Assembly: GCF_018614195.1 (NCBI RefSeq)
Contig: NZ_JAGGOT010000035.1
Location: 62,001 to 126,000 of the forward strand
Direction of reading: 5' to 3'
From: Streptomyces sp. ISL-43
GTDB taxonomy: Bacteria > Actinomycetota > Actinomycetes > Streptomycetales > Streptomycetaceae
DNA: 64,000 nucleotides
The notes beneath the pieces are model-generated. The model was given only the letters and a program-made list of their open reading frames with translations, was not told the origin of the DNA and did no database searches. Position 1 is the first letter of the stretch. Every line of letters starts with the position of its first letter. Shown here in pieces: positions 54,476 through 62,952 of the stretch. The position numbers and the translations under genes are program-made.

Positions 54476-55630
54476 TCAGAGCAGTGCGTGCGGGTACTGT
54501 TCGGCGCGGTGCTGGAAGGCCAGGACCGCGGGGTTCTGGACGGTGCCGCCGCGGATCTCGATCGCTCGGCGAATCGTGCGGTCACCGTCCCAGCCTGCCG
54601 GTCCTTCGAGGACCGACCGCAGGAACGGGATCAGCGCCTCGCTGTTCTCCCAGGTAGCCGCATCCCACAGGTAGGAGGGGCTGTGGTCCACGGCGTAGTA
54701 GTGGACGTGGTCGCCGACGGTGAACATCGGGTCGTTGAAGGTGGTGGGCCGAGCCCAGGCGAAGCCCATGCCCTCGTCGCAGGAGACGTCGATGACCAGG
54801 GTGCCGGCCGCGAGCTTCGGCAGGTCCTCCTCTATCAGGAACATCAGCGGCGCCGCGGTGTCCTGCAGCACGCAGTTGACGATGATGTCGTGCCCGGCGA
54901 GGAACTCGGCCAGCGGCTCCGGGCCGTCCTCTGTGAGCACGATGCTGCGCCGCGGGTCGAGGGTGTCGTCGGCCACGTCGTGGTCGAAGTGCACGATCCG
55001 CGCCGAGTGGATCGGTGAGCTGACGGCGGCGATGCCGCGGGCAGTCAGCACGTCCACGTCGTGAACGCCCAGCGCGCTGAGCGCGGTTACCGCGCCGCGG
55101 GCGGTGGCGCCGAAGCCGATGACCACGGCACGCCGCCTGCGCCCGTAGTCACCGGTCGCCCCGGTCAGCTGCATGGCATGCAGCACCGATGAGTAGCCGG
55201 CCAGCTCGTTGTTCTTGTGGAAAACGTGCAGGTTGAACGCACCGTCCCGGGTCCAGTGGTTCATCGCCTCGAAGGCGATCACCGTGAGCCTGCGGTCGAT
55301 GGCGGTCTGCGTGACCTTCTCGTCCTGCACGCAGTGCGGCCACCCCCACAGCACCTGCCCGTCCCGCAACTCCGCCAGATCCTCGTGCAACGGCTTGGCC
55401 AGCAGGATGACGTCACACTCCGCGATCAGCTCCTCGGGGGAGCGGAAACCGGCGACCCACGGTGCAAGCTGACGGTCCGAAACACCGAAATGCTCTCCGT
55501 AACCGGTCTGCAGATAGATGCTGGGCTGAAGGTCGACGTCGATCCGTTCGAAGTGCGCTGGGTGGATCGGCAGACGGTGCTCGTTCTCTTTACGGCTCTG
55601 CGACATGATTCCGAGCTTGAGCTGCTGCAA
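54476..55630 (-). CDS. N5-(carboxyethyl)ornithine synthase-like dehydrogenase
   Basis: This protein of about 384 residues belongs to the alanine-dehydrogenase/CEOS group. It has KLGIMSQSRKENEHRLPIHP at the start, then LLAKPLHEDLAELRDGQVLW, GWPHCVQDEKVTQTAIDRR, FHKNNELAGYSSVLHAM and a Rossmann motif RAVVIGFGATARGAV. The enzyme would reductively join pyruvate and an amino acid side chain with NADPH. An ATG at 55606 would cut into the conserved N-terminus, so TTG at 55630, five bases after aaagggg, is the preferred start. Upstream is an AT-rich stretch. Confidence 0.82.
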   Translation of the reverse strand: MQQLKLGIMSQSRKENEHRLPIHPAHFERIDVDLQPSIYLQTGYGEHFGVSDRQLAPWVAGFRSPEELIAECDVILLAKPLHEDLAELRDGQVLWGWPHCVQDEKVTQTAIDRRLTVIAFEAMNHWTRDGAFNLHVFHKNNELAGYSSVLHAMQLTGATGDYGRRRRAVVIGFGATARGAVTALSALGVHDVDVLTARGIAAVSSPIHSARIVHFDHDVADDTLDPRRSIVLTEDGPEPLAEFLAGHDIIVNCVLQDTAAPLMFLIEEDLPKLAAGTLVIDVSCDEGMGFAWARPTTFNDPMFTVGDHVHYYAVDHSPSYLWDAATWENSEALIPFLRSVLEGPAGWDGDRTIRRAIEIRGGTVQNPAVLAFQHRAEQYPHALL

Positions 55631-55853
55631 AATACCCCTTTGATTACTACCTGTGTAACACACCCGGGGCGTGCGGGGCCTTTGGGCGGCAGTGCCCCTC
55701 CGGGCAGAGCGCCCTGACGGGCACCCAACCCAGGCGCCTTCAACCGACAAGCGGGGGAACGCCGGCCGCCGGGCTGCCGTCTGCCCCACCCCCACCGCCC
55801 AGCGGCCGGACGCTGCCACGGCAAGGGCAAACGCCACTGCAACTCTATATAAA

Positions 55854-55866
55854 AATGGATTCCATT
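55854..55866. promoter_or_regulatory. AT-rich 13-bp palindrome
   Basis: aatgga-t-tccatt is symmetric about its central base and lies in an AT-rich patch (about 55842-55874). The flanking minus-strand read, gataatggaatccat, recalls Fur-family boxes. It lies about 225 bases upstream of the CEOS-like gene and just before a small plus-strand frame. Function is only suggested. Confidence 0.35.
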
Positions 55867-55880
55867 ATCAATTAGCCGGG

Positions 55881-56051
55881 ATGGGGGGAGGGCGGTGGCG
55901 GGCGTTGCGGATCTTCCCCCGCGCCGGCAGCGTCGTGATCTTGATGCCACCTGACGAGCTCGATGTGGATGCCCTGGCCGCCGCTCTGGAGGAAGTACCC
56001 CCCGCTTCGGCCCCGGCCAAGGCCACACGGTCAGGCGGCGGGCAGCCGTGA
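55881..56051 (+). CDS. Possible small hypothetical protein
   Basis: A 56-residue frame from ATG 55881 reads MGGGRWRALRIFPRAG, then VVILMPPDELDVDALAAAL and a Pro/Ala/Gly tail. The amino-acid mix and strand-helix pattern look protein-like. The start has only a weak gccggg before it, and no family is recognised. It could equally be a fragment. The rest of 55631-56174 is non-coding apart from the AT-rich palindrome. Confidence 0.35.
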   Translation: MGGGRWRALRIFPRAGSVVILMPPDELDVDALAAALEEVPPASAPAKATRSGGGQP

Positions 56052-56174
56052 GGCGCCCCGCCGCCGGTTCGGAGAGACGATGAGACGGTGGGAGCCGGGT
56101 GAGAGGAGATCGGAGCCTGTGGTCAGGCCGGTACGGGGCTGCTGTCGTACGGGTGACTGGGAAAGGGTGCCGGG

Positions 56175-58268
56175 GTGAGTACGTCCGATGCGTTCCGGGC
56201 TGAGGTCGGCCAGACGGGTGCGGGCCCGGCGGCCCCCGGCGGGCTGCTGGATGTGCTGAGTCTGGCCGCGGTGGTGTTGGACGACGGCGGCCGGATCGTG
56301 CTGTGGAGCCCGCAGGCCGAGGATTTGTTCGGCTATTCCGCCGACGAGGCGCTGGGGCAGTTCGCGGCCCGGCTGCTTGTCGATGAGCAGCACCTGGATC
56401 TCGTCATCGAGCTGTTCGCCCGCGTGATGGAGAGCGGGAGGCGCTGGGCAGGCGGCTTCCCGGTCAGACACAAGGACGGCAGCACGCGGCTGGTGGAGTT
56501 CCGCAACATGCGGCTGCAGGATGAGCGGGGAGACCGCTACGCGCTGGGCATCGCCACCGACCAGGCCACGCTGCGGCGCGTGGAACGGGATCTGGCGCTG
56601 TCCTTGCGGTTGGTCTCCCAGTCCCCGATCGGATTGGGGGTCATGGACACCGACCTCCGGTATGTGCTGGTCAACCCGGCGCTGGAACGTATGAACGGCC
56701 GCTCCGCCTCGGACGGTGCCGGGCTCACGGTGGGGGAGAGGATGCCGTTTCTGGGTGGGGATGCCAATGAATCGGCGCTGCGCGAGGTCCTGGCCACAGG
56801 TGTTCCGCTGGTGGACCGGTTCGCGGTTGGCCCCGACCCGGCCGATCCCGGCCAGGAGCGCGCCTGGTCGGTGTCCTTCTACCGGCTGGAGGACCCCGCC
56901 GGGCGGGTGCTCGGTTTGGCCACCTCGGTGGTGGACGTCACCGAGCAGCACCGGGCGGCTGTCGACGCCGCCCGGGCACGGCGCCGCCTGGCGCTGGTCG
57001 CCGACGCTTCGGTACGGATCGGCACCACCCTCGACCTGGAGCAGACGGCCCGGGAGCTGGCCGGGGTGTGCGTGCCTCAGGTGGCCGACGTGGCCACCGT
57101 GGATGTACTCGACAGCGTTCTGCACGGCCTGCGCACCGCCACGCCGCCGACCGGTCCGGCGCGCTTCAGAGCGCTGGCGGTGGTGTCGGCGTACCCCACC
57201 GAGGCGACGCGGGCCGCCGACCCCGTCGGCGACCTCGCCCAGTACGACACCGACCGCCTGGTCACCCAGTGCGTGAACACCGGCCGTACCGTCGTGAGGG
57301 CGACAGTGACTGGTGCGGACCTGCGCCGCATCGCCCGGGACGACACGGCCGCCACGCTCCTTGCCGCGGCCGGGCTGCACTCCTACCTCGCGGTACCGCT
57401 GATCGCCCGCGGCGAGGTGATCGGCGTCGTGGGCCTCCAGCGCGCCCGCAACCCGGCACCGTTCGACGGTGACGATGTCATCCTGGCCGGCGAGCTGGCT
57501 GCCCGGGCGGCCGTGTGCATCGACAACGCCCGCTGGTTCCAGAGCCAGCGGCACGCCGCCCTCACCCTCCAGCGCAATCTTCTGCCGAACCGGCCCGCAC
57601 ACCGGCCGGGCCTGGACATTGCCCACCGCTACCAGCCCGCCGGCGACACCAGTGAGATCGGCGGCGACTGGTTCGATGTCATCCCGCTGCCCGGCGACAA
57701 GACCGCCCTGATCATCGGCGACGTCATGGGCAGCGGCATCGACGCCGCCGCGACCATGGGACAGCTACGCACCGCGACCCGCACCCTGGCCCAGCTCGAC
57801 CTCGGCCCCGCCCAGATCCTGCACTACCTCGACCAGGCCACCGCCGGCATGGACCACACCCTCGCGACCTGCGCCTACGCCGTCTACAACCCCCACGACG
57901 GGCAGTGCCGCATCTCGCTGGCCGGACACCTGCCGCCGGTCCTGATGCGCCTGGGCCGGCCCCCGGAACTGCTCGACCTGCCCACAGGCGCCCCGCTCGG
58001 GGTGGGCGGCGTCCCCTTCCACACCACCCGCCTCGACCTCGCCACCGAGGACCAGCTGGTCCTGTACACAGACGGCCTGGTGGAAACCCGCGACCAATCC
58101 CTCGACGAGCGGCTGGACCTTCTCCTGTCCCTGCTCACCGGCCCCCGCCGCACCCTGGAGGACACCTGCGACCTCCTTCTGCGCGCTCTGCGGCACCCCG
58201 GCGATCACGATGACGTCGCCCTGCTCATCGCCCGGCTGCAAGCCGAGCAGCCGACCGCGTCGCCCTGA
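56175..58268 (+). CDS. PAS-PAS-GAF-SpoIIE serine phosphatase
   Basis: This 697-residue soluble signalling protein starts at GTG 56175. Two PAS domains come first (about 25-140, with DGGRIVLWSPQAEDLFGYS; then 145-270). A GAF domain (about 275-450, LAVPLIARGEVIGVVGLQR) follows, and a PPM/SpoIIE phosphatase (about 470-690) has GGDWFDVIPL, VGDVMGSGIDAA-like IIGDVMGSGIDAAAT, LAGHLPPVL, LYTDGLVE and HDDVALLI. The metal-binding aspartates are all present. Such proteins dephosphorylate anti-anti-sigma factors. No anti-sigma gene is nearby. Confidence 0.94.
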   Translation: MSTSDAFRAEVGQTGAGPAAPGGLLDVLSLAAVVLDDGGRIVLWSPQAEDLFGYSADEALGQFAARLLVDEQHLDLVIELFARVMESGRRWAGGFPVRHKDGSTRLVEFRNMRLQDERGDRYALGIATDQATLRRVERDLALSLRLVSQSPIGLGVMDTDLRYVLVNPALERMNGRSASDGAGLTVGERMPFLGGDANESALREVLATGVPLVDRFAVGPDPADPGQERAWSVSFYRLEDPAGRVLGLATSVVDVTEQHRAAVDAARARRRLALVADASVRIGTTLDLEQTARELAGVCVPQVADVATVDVLDSVLHGLRTATPPTGPARFRALAVVSAYPTEATRAADPVGDLAQYDTDRLVTQCVNTGRTVVRATVTGADLRRIARDDTAATLLAAAGLHSYLAVPLIARGEVIGVVGLQRARNPAPFDGDDVILAGELAARAAVCIDNARWFQSQRHAALTLQRNLLPNRPAHRPGLDIAHRYQPAGDTSEIGGDWFDVIPLPGDKTALIIGDVMGSGIDAAATMGQLRTATRTLAQLDLGPAQILHYLDQATAGMDHTLATCAYAVYNPHDGQCRISLAGHLPPVLMRLGRPPELLDLPTGAPLGVGGVPFHTTRLDLATEDQLVLYTDGLVETRDQSLDERLDLLLSLLTGPRRTLEDTCDLLLRALRHPGDHDDVALLIARLQAEQPTASP

Positions 58269-58398
58269 TGTCAAGCAATCCCTTGTAGCCGATGCGGTCT
58301 TTACTGCGAGACGGTTGCAACTGGTCAGGGGCCGCTTCTGGTTTCGGGCCGATACTCCGGCACAGAAGCGAGCGCCCCCCATGGTGATGACGTCCCCG

Positions 58399-58625
58399 CG
58401 TCGAACGGCTCAAGCGGTCCCCAGCTGCGGTGCAGGAAGTTGTGGCGGCCGGTGTGGAGTTCACGGCGGGCCGGCATGCAGGGCATCGAGCCACGCGTAC
58501 GCGTGGTCGAAGGTGACCGATCGCTCCGCGAGCCGGGCGAAGTTCGGCGCGTGCGTCCAGCCGGCGCCGTACGGCGGCAGCATGTGCCGGTTGAGGCTGT
58601 CGAACATGACCATGATGGCTTTCAT
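58399..58625 (-). pseudogene. Truncated, frameshifted sulfatase/alkaline-phosphatase-fold gene
   Basis: From ATG 58625 the frame reads MKAIMVMFDSLNRHMLPPYG, then APNFARLAERSVTFDHAYA, the start of a sulfatase-like enzyme. An extra base near 58491-58496 shifts the frame. Restoring it gives GSMPCMPARRELHTGRHNFL, with the Cys/Ser motif where the catalytic formylglycine or nucleophile sits. The homology ends about 58399 at PLEPFD; more than 300 residues are missing. The start overlaps the PadR stop by four bases, so the two were once one operon. Confidence 0.8.
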
Positions 58626-59209
58626 GCGGGAGTATTCCCTCTCTGTGTCCGGCGGGCTTCCAGCCGGTGCAGCATCCGCTCCAGCCACGCCACCCAGGTG
58701 TCGACGGCGGACGCGCCGTGGCGGTGCAGTTCGTCGAAGATCTCCTGGGCGAGGCCCGGGTCCAGCTCGGGCAACGGATCCTGGAAGCCGAGCGTGCGGT
58801 CCCGCTCCCGGTTCCGGGCGATCTGCTCCCGGCGGTAGGCGAGTTCAGTCCGTACGAGCCGGATCGCCGCTTCCGCGTCCAGCGGTGCGGCGAAGGCGAA
58901 CCGGGCCAGGAAGTCCGGGTCCTGGAAGCGGCTCGTCGGCTCGTACGGCGAGCGCACCCAATCCAGCAGGACCTCACGCCCGCGCGGCCTGAGCCGGTAC
59001 ACCTTGGCGTCCGGCCGCCCGTCGCGCGGATCGACTTCGTACGCGATCCACCCATCGGTGTCCATCCGTCCCAACAGCCGGTAGATATGGCTGTGGTGGG
59101 CCCGCGACCGCAGGAACTGCCCCTCGGTCTCCACCCATCTGCCCAGGTCGAACCCGCTTCGAGGACGCCCGGCGAGCAACGCGAGCAGCACGTACTCGAA
59201 CTTCACCAT
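58622..59209 (-). CDS. PadR-family transcriptional regulator
   Basis: This 195-residue regulator begins MVKFEYVLLALLAGRPRSGFDL at 59209. It has the PadR winged-helix core (HSHIYRLLGRMDTDGWIAYEV, then VYRLRPRGREVLLDWV) and a Vir_act_alpha_C-type helical tail used for dimerisation. It should repress genes next to it; the one it led, a sulfatase, is now broken. An ATG ten codons upstream is possible. No clear palindrome was found just upstream. Confidence 0.9.
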   Translation of the reverse strand: MVKFEYVLLALLAGRPRSGFDLGRWVETEGQFLRSRAHHSHIYRLLGRMDTDGWIAYEVDPRDGRPDAKVYRLRPRGREVLLDWVRSPYEPTSRFQDPDFLARFAFAAPLDAEAAIRLVRTELAYRREQIARNRERDRTLGFQDPLPELDPGLAQEIFDELHRHGASAVDTWVAWLERMLHRLEARRTQRGNTPA

Positions 59210-59364
59210 GGGCCACCCCCCACCTATCTGCACTTTCATCTATATGAGGAGAGTTGTAGGCCCGCGGGGGGGCAGAGCGTCAATGGATCCGGCACGGACC
59301 AATCACGCGGGTATGGATCCGTTCACAATCGGCGGTGGCTGCGCCCGCACTGTCCCCGGGTCAG

Positions 59365-59720
59365 GGCAGGAGGGGCTGGAGTCCGTTTCTGCTTTCGAGC
59401 CGGTAGAGGGTGCGGTGTGGCGTGAGGATGACGGTGGTGGTGTGTCCGGCCCAGATGTGGCCGCGGCCGTTGTGGCGGGGGGCGATGTATGACCGGTGCA
59501 GGTTGCCGACGATCATCCGGTCCAGGGCTTCCACGTATCGCTTCAGTTGCGGGGTCCTGGCCGGCCGGTGAGGCCGACAGGCGGATGCTGAGGGCGCGGA
59601 ATTCGTCTTCGGTCTGGTGGACGGTGGCGGCGACGCGGTCGACGGCGGCCTGGAGGTCGCCTCCGTTGTCGGCGAGGGCGTCGCTCAGGTCGATGTCCAG
59701 GCCGTATTCCAGCAGCGGGA
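59365..59720 (-). pseudogene. Broken gene fragment, possible terpene-synthase C-terminus
   Basis: Two frames join near 59560. The first reads EYGLDIDLSDALADNGGDLQ, then AAVDRVAATVHQTEDEF. The second reads QLKRYVEALDRMIVGNLHRS, then YIAPRHNGRG, and stops near 59366. The pattern of a helical end with (D/E)xxxxGNLxxS...R is reminiscent of the last helices of class-I terpene synthases. The catalytic aspartate-rich and NSE motifs are absent, so whatever it was, only the tail remains. Identity is a guess. Confidence 0.4.
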
Positions 59721-59740
59721 AGCAGCACGCGCCCACGCTG

Positions 59741-60000
59741 CATGGCGGCGCGGACCTCGGCGGTGTCCGCGAACTGCTCGAAGCGCACGACGAGGCCGCC
59801 GCGAACGACGAAGTGGTGCGCCACCCGGACGGCGATCGGCTCTCCGGTGGCCTTGTTGGTGGCGGTGTAGCGGGCCAGGGCGACCATGTTCTCGCCGTCC
59901 ACGACGCAGGTGCCGTCGTGGGCGGTCCAGCCGCCCGCCGGCCCCCCGTCGCCTCCACCGCCGGTACGAACGGCAACACGCGCCGGAGTTCGTGAGGGGC
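59741..60000 (-). pseudogene. SnoaL/NTF2-like protein fragment
   Basis: The frame at 59741-59929 reads WTAHDGTCVVDGENMVALARY, then GEPIAVRVAHHFVVRGG and VVRFEQFADTAEVRAAM, a clear SnoaL-like C-terminal half. The N-terminal half (VLPFVPAVEATGG, to about 60000) is in another frame and no start codon fits. SnoaL-like proteins include polyketide cyclases and ketosteroid-isomerase relatives. The gene is truncated and frameshifted. Confidence 0.65.
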
Positions 60001-60612
60001 CTCGCCGTCTTGCCGGATGCCTCGGTGTGGACGACGGCAATGCCGTGGGCGAAGCGCTCCTCGGAGGCGGGCACGGACGGGACGATGGTGTCAGGGAGGG
60101 CGGCGGCGCGTCAGCGGGTGCTGGGGCAGTCGACATGGAGGCTGGGGGAGTAGGCCGCGTACTGGGCGACCGAGGCGATCAGTACGGAATGGTCGGCTGC
60201 CTCGCCGTCCGCGGACGGGGCTCACCGCCGCTCGAGCGCCTGCGGGGATGGCCCCGGGCCGGCACCGAAAGGATCAAGCCTGATGTCCCGCTCCCCGCGC
60301 CCGCGGGGGATGACCCCGGCGTGGGCTTGCTTGAGCGGGGACGGTCGGCCGATGCCCTCGTCGTGGATCTCGTGGATCTCGTGGCCCTCGGCGCGCAGCT
60401 GGACGGCAGCGGTCTACCGGGTGGTAGATCCTGTTGCGGGCTCTGCCGTTCGGCCATGCGCCGCGAACGACCTGTACCGCCGGCGTCGAGGGGGTCGGTT
60501 CCGGGCACGCGCCGACTTCGCCGCGCTCCAGGCATTGGCCCGCGTAACTCCCGTGCGCGATGCGCCTGTGAGACCGGGCAGTCCATGGTCGAGGTTCGGG
60601 GGATCTTCCGGA
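60001..60612. other. Gene-free decayed region
   Basis: About 610 bases between the SnoaL fragment and the TetR gene. No frame has a recognisable domain or good ribosome site. It contains the CRISPR-like repeat at 60288-60317 and short direct repeats such as gtggatctc (about 60362-60380). It appears to be relic DNA. Confidence 0.5.
60231..60317 (+). repeat. Degenerate type I-E-like CRISPR repeat pair
   Basis: ctccccgcgcccgcgggg, then gatgacccc (60291-60317) closely matches actinobacterial type I-E repeats. A weaker copy, ctcgagcgcctgcggggatg, then gcccc (60231-60255), lies 60-62 bases before, the normal repeat-spacer period, leaving about 32 bases between. No third copy and no cas gene are seen. 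A chance match in GC-rich DNA cannot be excluded. Confidence 0.3.
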
Positions 60613-61176
60613 TCAGCCGTTCGCCGTCGTCAAGGCCGCGCGTGCGGTGGTGAGGATCTCTTCCGAGATCGGGGAGCCCTTGGTGGCGCGGGCCAGGACG
60701 AGGGCCCCGAGCATGGTGCACAGCCGGGTGATGCCCTCCTGGTCCTCGGTGGCGAGCGCGTCGGCGAAGGCGCGTACGCCACCGGCGTAGACGCGATGAG
60801 CTTCCTGAGGGCCGCCCGCGCGCCCCATGTCGGCGGCGAGCCCGGCGGCGGGGCAGCCGTCCGCCGCGTTGTCGCGGTGCTCGATGGAGAGGTAGGTGTC
60901 GATCAACTCCCGCTGCGCGGCCTCGCGCTGTCCGGCGTGCCGCTCGAGACCGGCCGTATGGCGCTGGGCGAGTTCGCCGAAGGCGTGAGTGGTGGCCTCG
61001 TCTATGAGTGCCGCTTTGGAGGCGAACTGCTTGTAGAAGCCGCCGTGGGTCAACCCGGCGGCCTTCATGAGGTCGGCGACGCTGACGTGGGTGCCCTGCT
61101 CACGGAACAGCCGAGAGGCGATCTCCACGACCCGCTGCCGGTTCTCCTGCGCCTGCGTCTGTGACACGCGGCCCAT
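60613..61176 (-). CDS. TetR-family transcriptional regulator
   Basis: This 187-residue TetR-type repressor has RQRVVEIASRLFREQGTHV, then SVADLMKAAGLTHGGFYKQF, the usual three-helix DNA-binding start. The ligand domain (with DNAADGCPAAGLAADMGR) is of the YxaF/AcrR-like group that often guards reductase genes. It is divergent from an SDR gene, and a 7-8-7 inverted repeat lies between them. Likely targets are the SDR and the following oxidoreductase remnant. Confidence 0.92.
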   Translation of the reverse strand: MGRVSQTQAQENRQRVVEIASRLFREQGTHVSVADLMKAAGLTHGGFYKQFASKAALIDEATTHAFGELAQRHTAGLERHAGQREAAQRELIDTYLSIEHRDNAADGCPAAGLAADMGRAGGPQEAHRVYAGGVRAFADALATEDQEGITRLCTMLGALVLARATKGSPISEEILTTARAALTTANG

Positions 61177-61224
61177 CGGCCACCTCCCAGTTGGATGTCG
61201 GTTGCCATCTATCCTAGACTCCGA

Positions 61225-61246
61225 TTAGATTGCAGCCATAATCTAA
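61225..61246. promoter_or_regulatory. TetR-type operator
   Basis: ttagatt (61225-61231) and aatctaa (61240-61246) form a perfect 7-bp inverted repeat with an 8-base spacer in the 113-base divergent region between TetR (starts 61176) and the SDR (starts 61290). Confidence 0.6.
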
Positions 61247-61289
61247 ATGTCGGCCCGCCCCTCGGGCGACAGAAACGCAAGGAGCGGAC

Positions 61290-61976
61290 ATGGAACTCAA
61301 GGACGCGGTCGCCGTCGTCACCGGAGCCAACCGAGGACTGGGACGCCACATGGCCGCCCAGCTCCTGGAGCGAGGAGCCACCGTCTACGCCGCGGCCCGC
61401 CGTCCCGAGTCCGTGGACCTGGCCGGTGTCATCCCGCTGCGCCTCGACCTGGGCGACGAGGCATCCATCCGGGCCGCCGCGCACCTCGCCTCCGACGCGA
61501 CGTTGCTGGTGAACAACGCGGGAATCTCCACCGGCACCCCGCTGATAGGCGGCGACCTGGACACGGTGCGCCTGGAGATGGAGACCAACTTCTTCGGTCC
61601 CCTCGCCGTGACCCGGGCCTTCGCCCCGGTCATCGAGGGCAACGGCGGCGGCGCCGTACTCAACGTCCTGTCCGTGCTGTCCTGGCTCCACCCGGCCGGC
61701 CTCGGCGCCTACGCGGCAGCCAAGGCCGCCGCCTGGGCGCTGACCGACGCCGCCCGCGAGGAGCTGGCGCCCCGCGGCATCACCGTCTCCGCACTGCACG
61801 TCGGATACATGGACACCGACATGGCCAGTGTCGTCCCGGCGGATCAGAAGGCCGACCCCGCCGACGTCGCCGTCCAGGCCCTGGACGGCATCGAGCAGGG
61901 CCTGCCCGAGATCCTCGCCGACGACGTCACCCGGCTCGTCAAGCAGGGCCTGGCGCTGGCGCCGAACGCGTCGTGA
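61290..61976 (+). CDS. Short-chain dehydrogenase/reductase
   Basis: This 228-residue classical SDR has cofactor motif VVTGANRGLGRHMAA, NNAG (LLVNNAGIS), the active Ser in VLSVLSWLHP and YAAAK as the YxxxK pair. The second half is typical (ITVSALHVGYMDTDM). The ATG at 61290 follows aaggagcg. It reduces or oxidises a small alcohol or ketone with NAD(P)H; substrate unknown. It is the first gene of a short operon under the divergent TetR. Confidence 0.93.
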   Translation: MELKDAVAVVTGANRGLGRHMAAQLLERGATVYAAARRPESVDLAGVIPLRLDLGDEASIRAAAHLASDATLLVNNAGISTGTPLIGGDLDTVRLEMETNFFGPLAVTRAFAPVIEGNGGGAVLNVLSVLSWLHPAGLGAYAAAKAAAWALTDAAREELAPRGITVSALHVGYMDTDMASVVPADQKADPADVAVQALDGIEQGLPEILADDVTRLVKQGLALAPNAS

Positions 61977-62008
61977 GCGCCGGGCCCACGAGAAGGACGG
62001 AGACGACG

Positions 62009-62862
62009 ATGAGGGCCTTCATGGTCGAGCGCTACGGCGACCGAGCCGGGCCGCGCGCCGCTGAGGCGCCGCAGCCGCGCCTGGGCGCGGACGACGTCCT
62101 GGTCCGGATCCACGCGGCGGGCGTCAACCCGATCGACCTCAAGATCCGGGACGGGGAGTTCAAGGCGATCCTGCCGTACGGGGTCCCGTTCATCCTGGGC
62201 AGCGATCTTGCCGGGACAGTGATCGAGACGGGTCCGGCCGTGACACGGTTCGCGGTGGGCGACGAGGTCTACGCGCGGCCCGACAAGGACCGGATCGGCA
62301 CGTTCGCCGAGCGCATCGCGGTACGCCAGGACGGCGTGGCGCACAAACCGGCCACGCTGACGATGGACGAGGCCGCGTCCCTCCCCCTGCTCGCCCTGAC
62401 CTCGTGGCAGGCTCTGGTCGAGCGGGCGCACGTGCGGCCGGGCCAGAAGGCCCTCGTACACGCAGGCTCCGGCGGCGTCGGCACCATCGCCATCCAATGG
62501 GCGAAGTGCCTGGGCGCCCACGTGGCCACGACCACCAGCGCGGCCGACATCGACCTCGTGAGGAGCCTGGGCGCGGACACGGTCGTCGACTACAGGCATC
62601 AGGCGTTCCGAGACGGACCTGCACGACTACGTCGTCGTCCTCGACCCGCTCGGCGCCGAGAAAGGTCATCAGCATCGCCGGAACTCCCGACGCCGCCTTC
62701 GCCAGGGAGCTGGGAGCCAACCCCCTCCTGCGGACGGCCATGGCCGCGCTGAGCTTCCGTACCCGGCGCCGTCACGTGACGTACGAGTTCCTGTTCATGA
62801 AGGCGAGCGGGAACCAGCTGTGCGAGTTCACCGCCGGGAAGGTCGTCGTCAGCATGGCGTGA
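62009..62862 (+). pseudogene. NADP-dependent oxidoreductase, frameshifted and deleted
   Basis: From ATG 62009 the gene is a normal medium-chain quinone-oxidoreductase (MRAFMVERYGD, HAGSGGVGTIAIQWAK) up to VDYRHQAF near 62606. An extra C near 62608 then moves the frame: DLHDYVVVLDPLGAE is in a second frame. A lost segment of some 40 bases moves it again: KVISIAGTPDAAFARELGAN. The end joins NQLCEFTA directly to GKVVVSMA, skipping the family's C-terminal 40 or so residues. So two frame changes and two deletions are seen. A sequencing error alone would not explain the deletions. Confidence 0.8.
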
Positions 62863-62952
62863 CACAGCCGCTCGAAGGCCCGCGCCGACGGCCGGCCGAC
62901 GCCCCACAAGCCCGTGGAACCACCACGAAAATGATCAACTCTCCAGGAGTTC

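Noticed and set aside
60410..60470. tRNA-like segment near ggtagatcctgttgcggg
   Set aside because: No cloverleaf with proper acceptor, D and T arms can be drawn.
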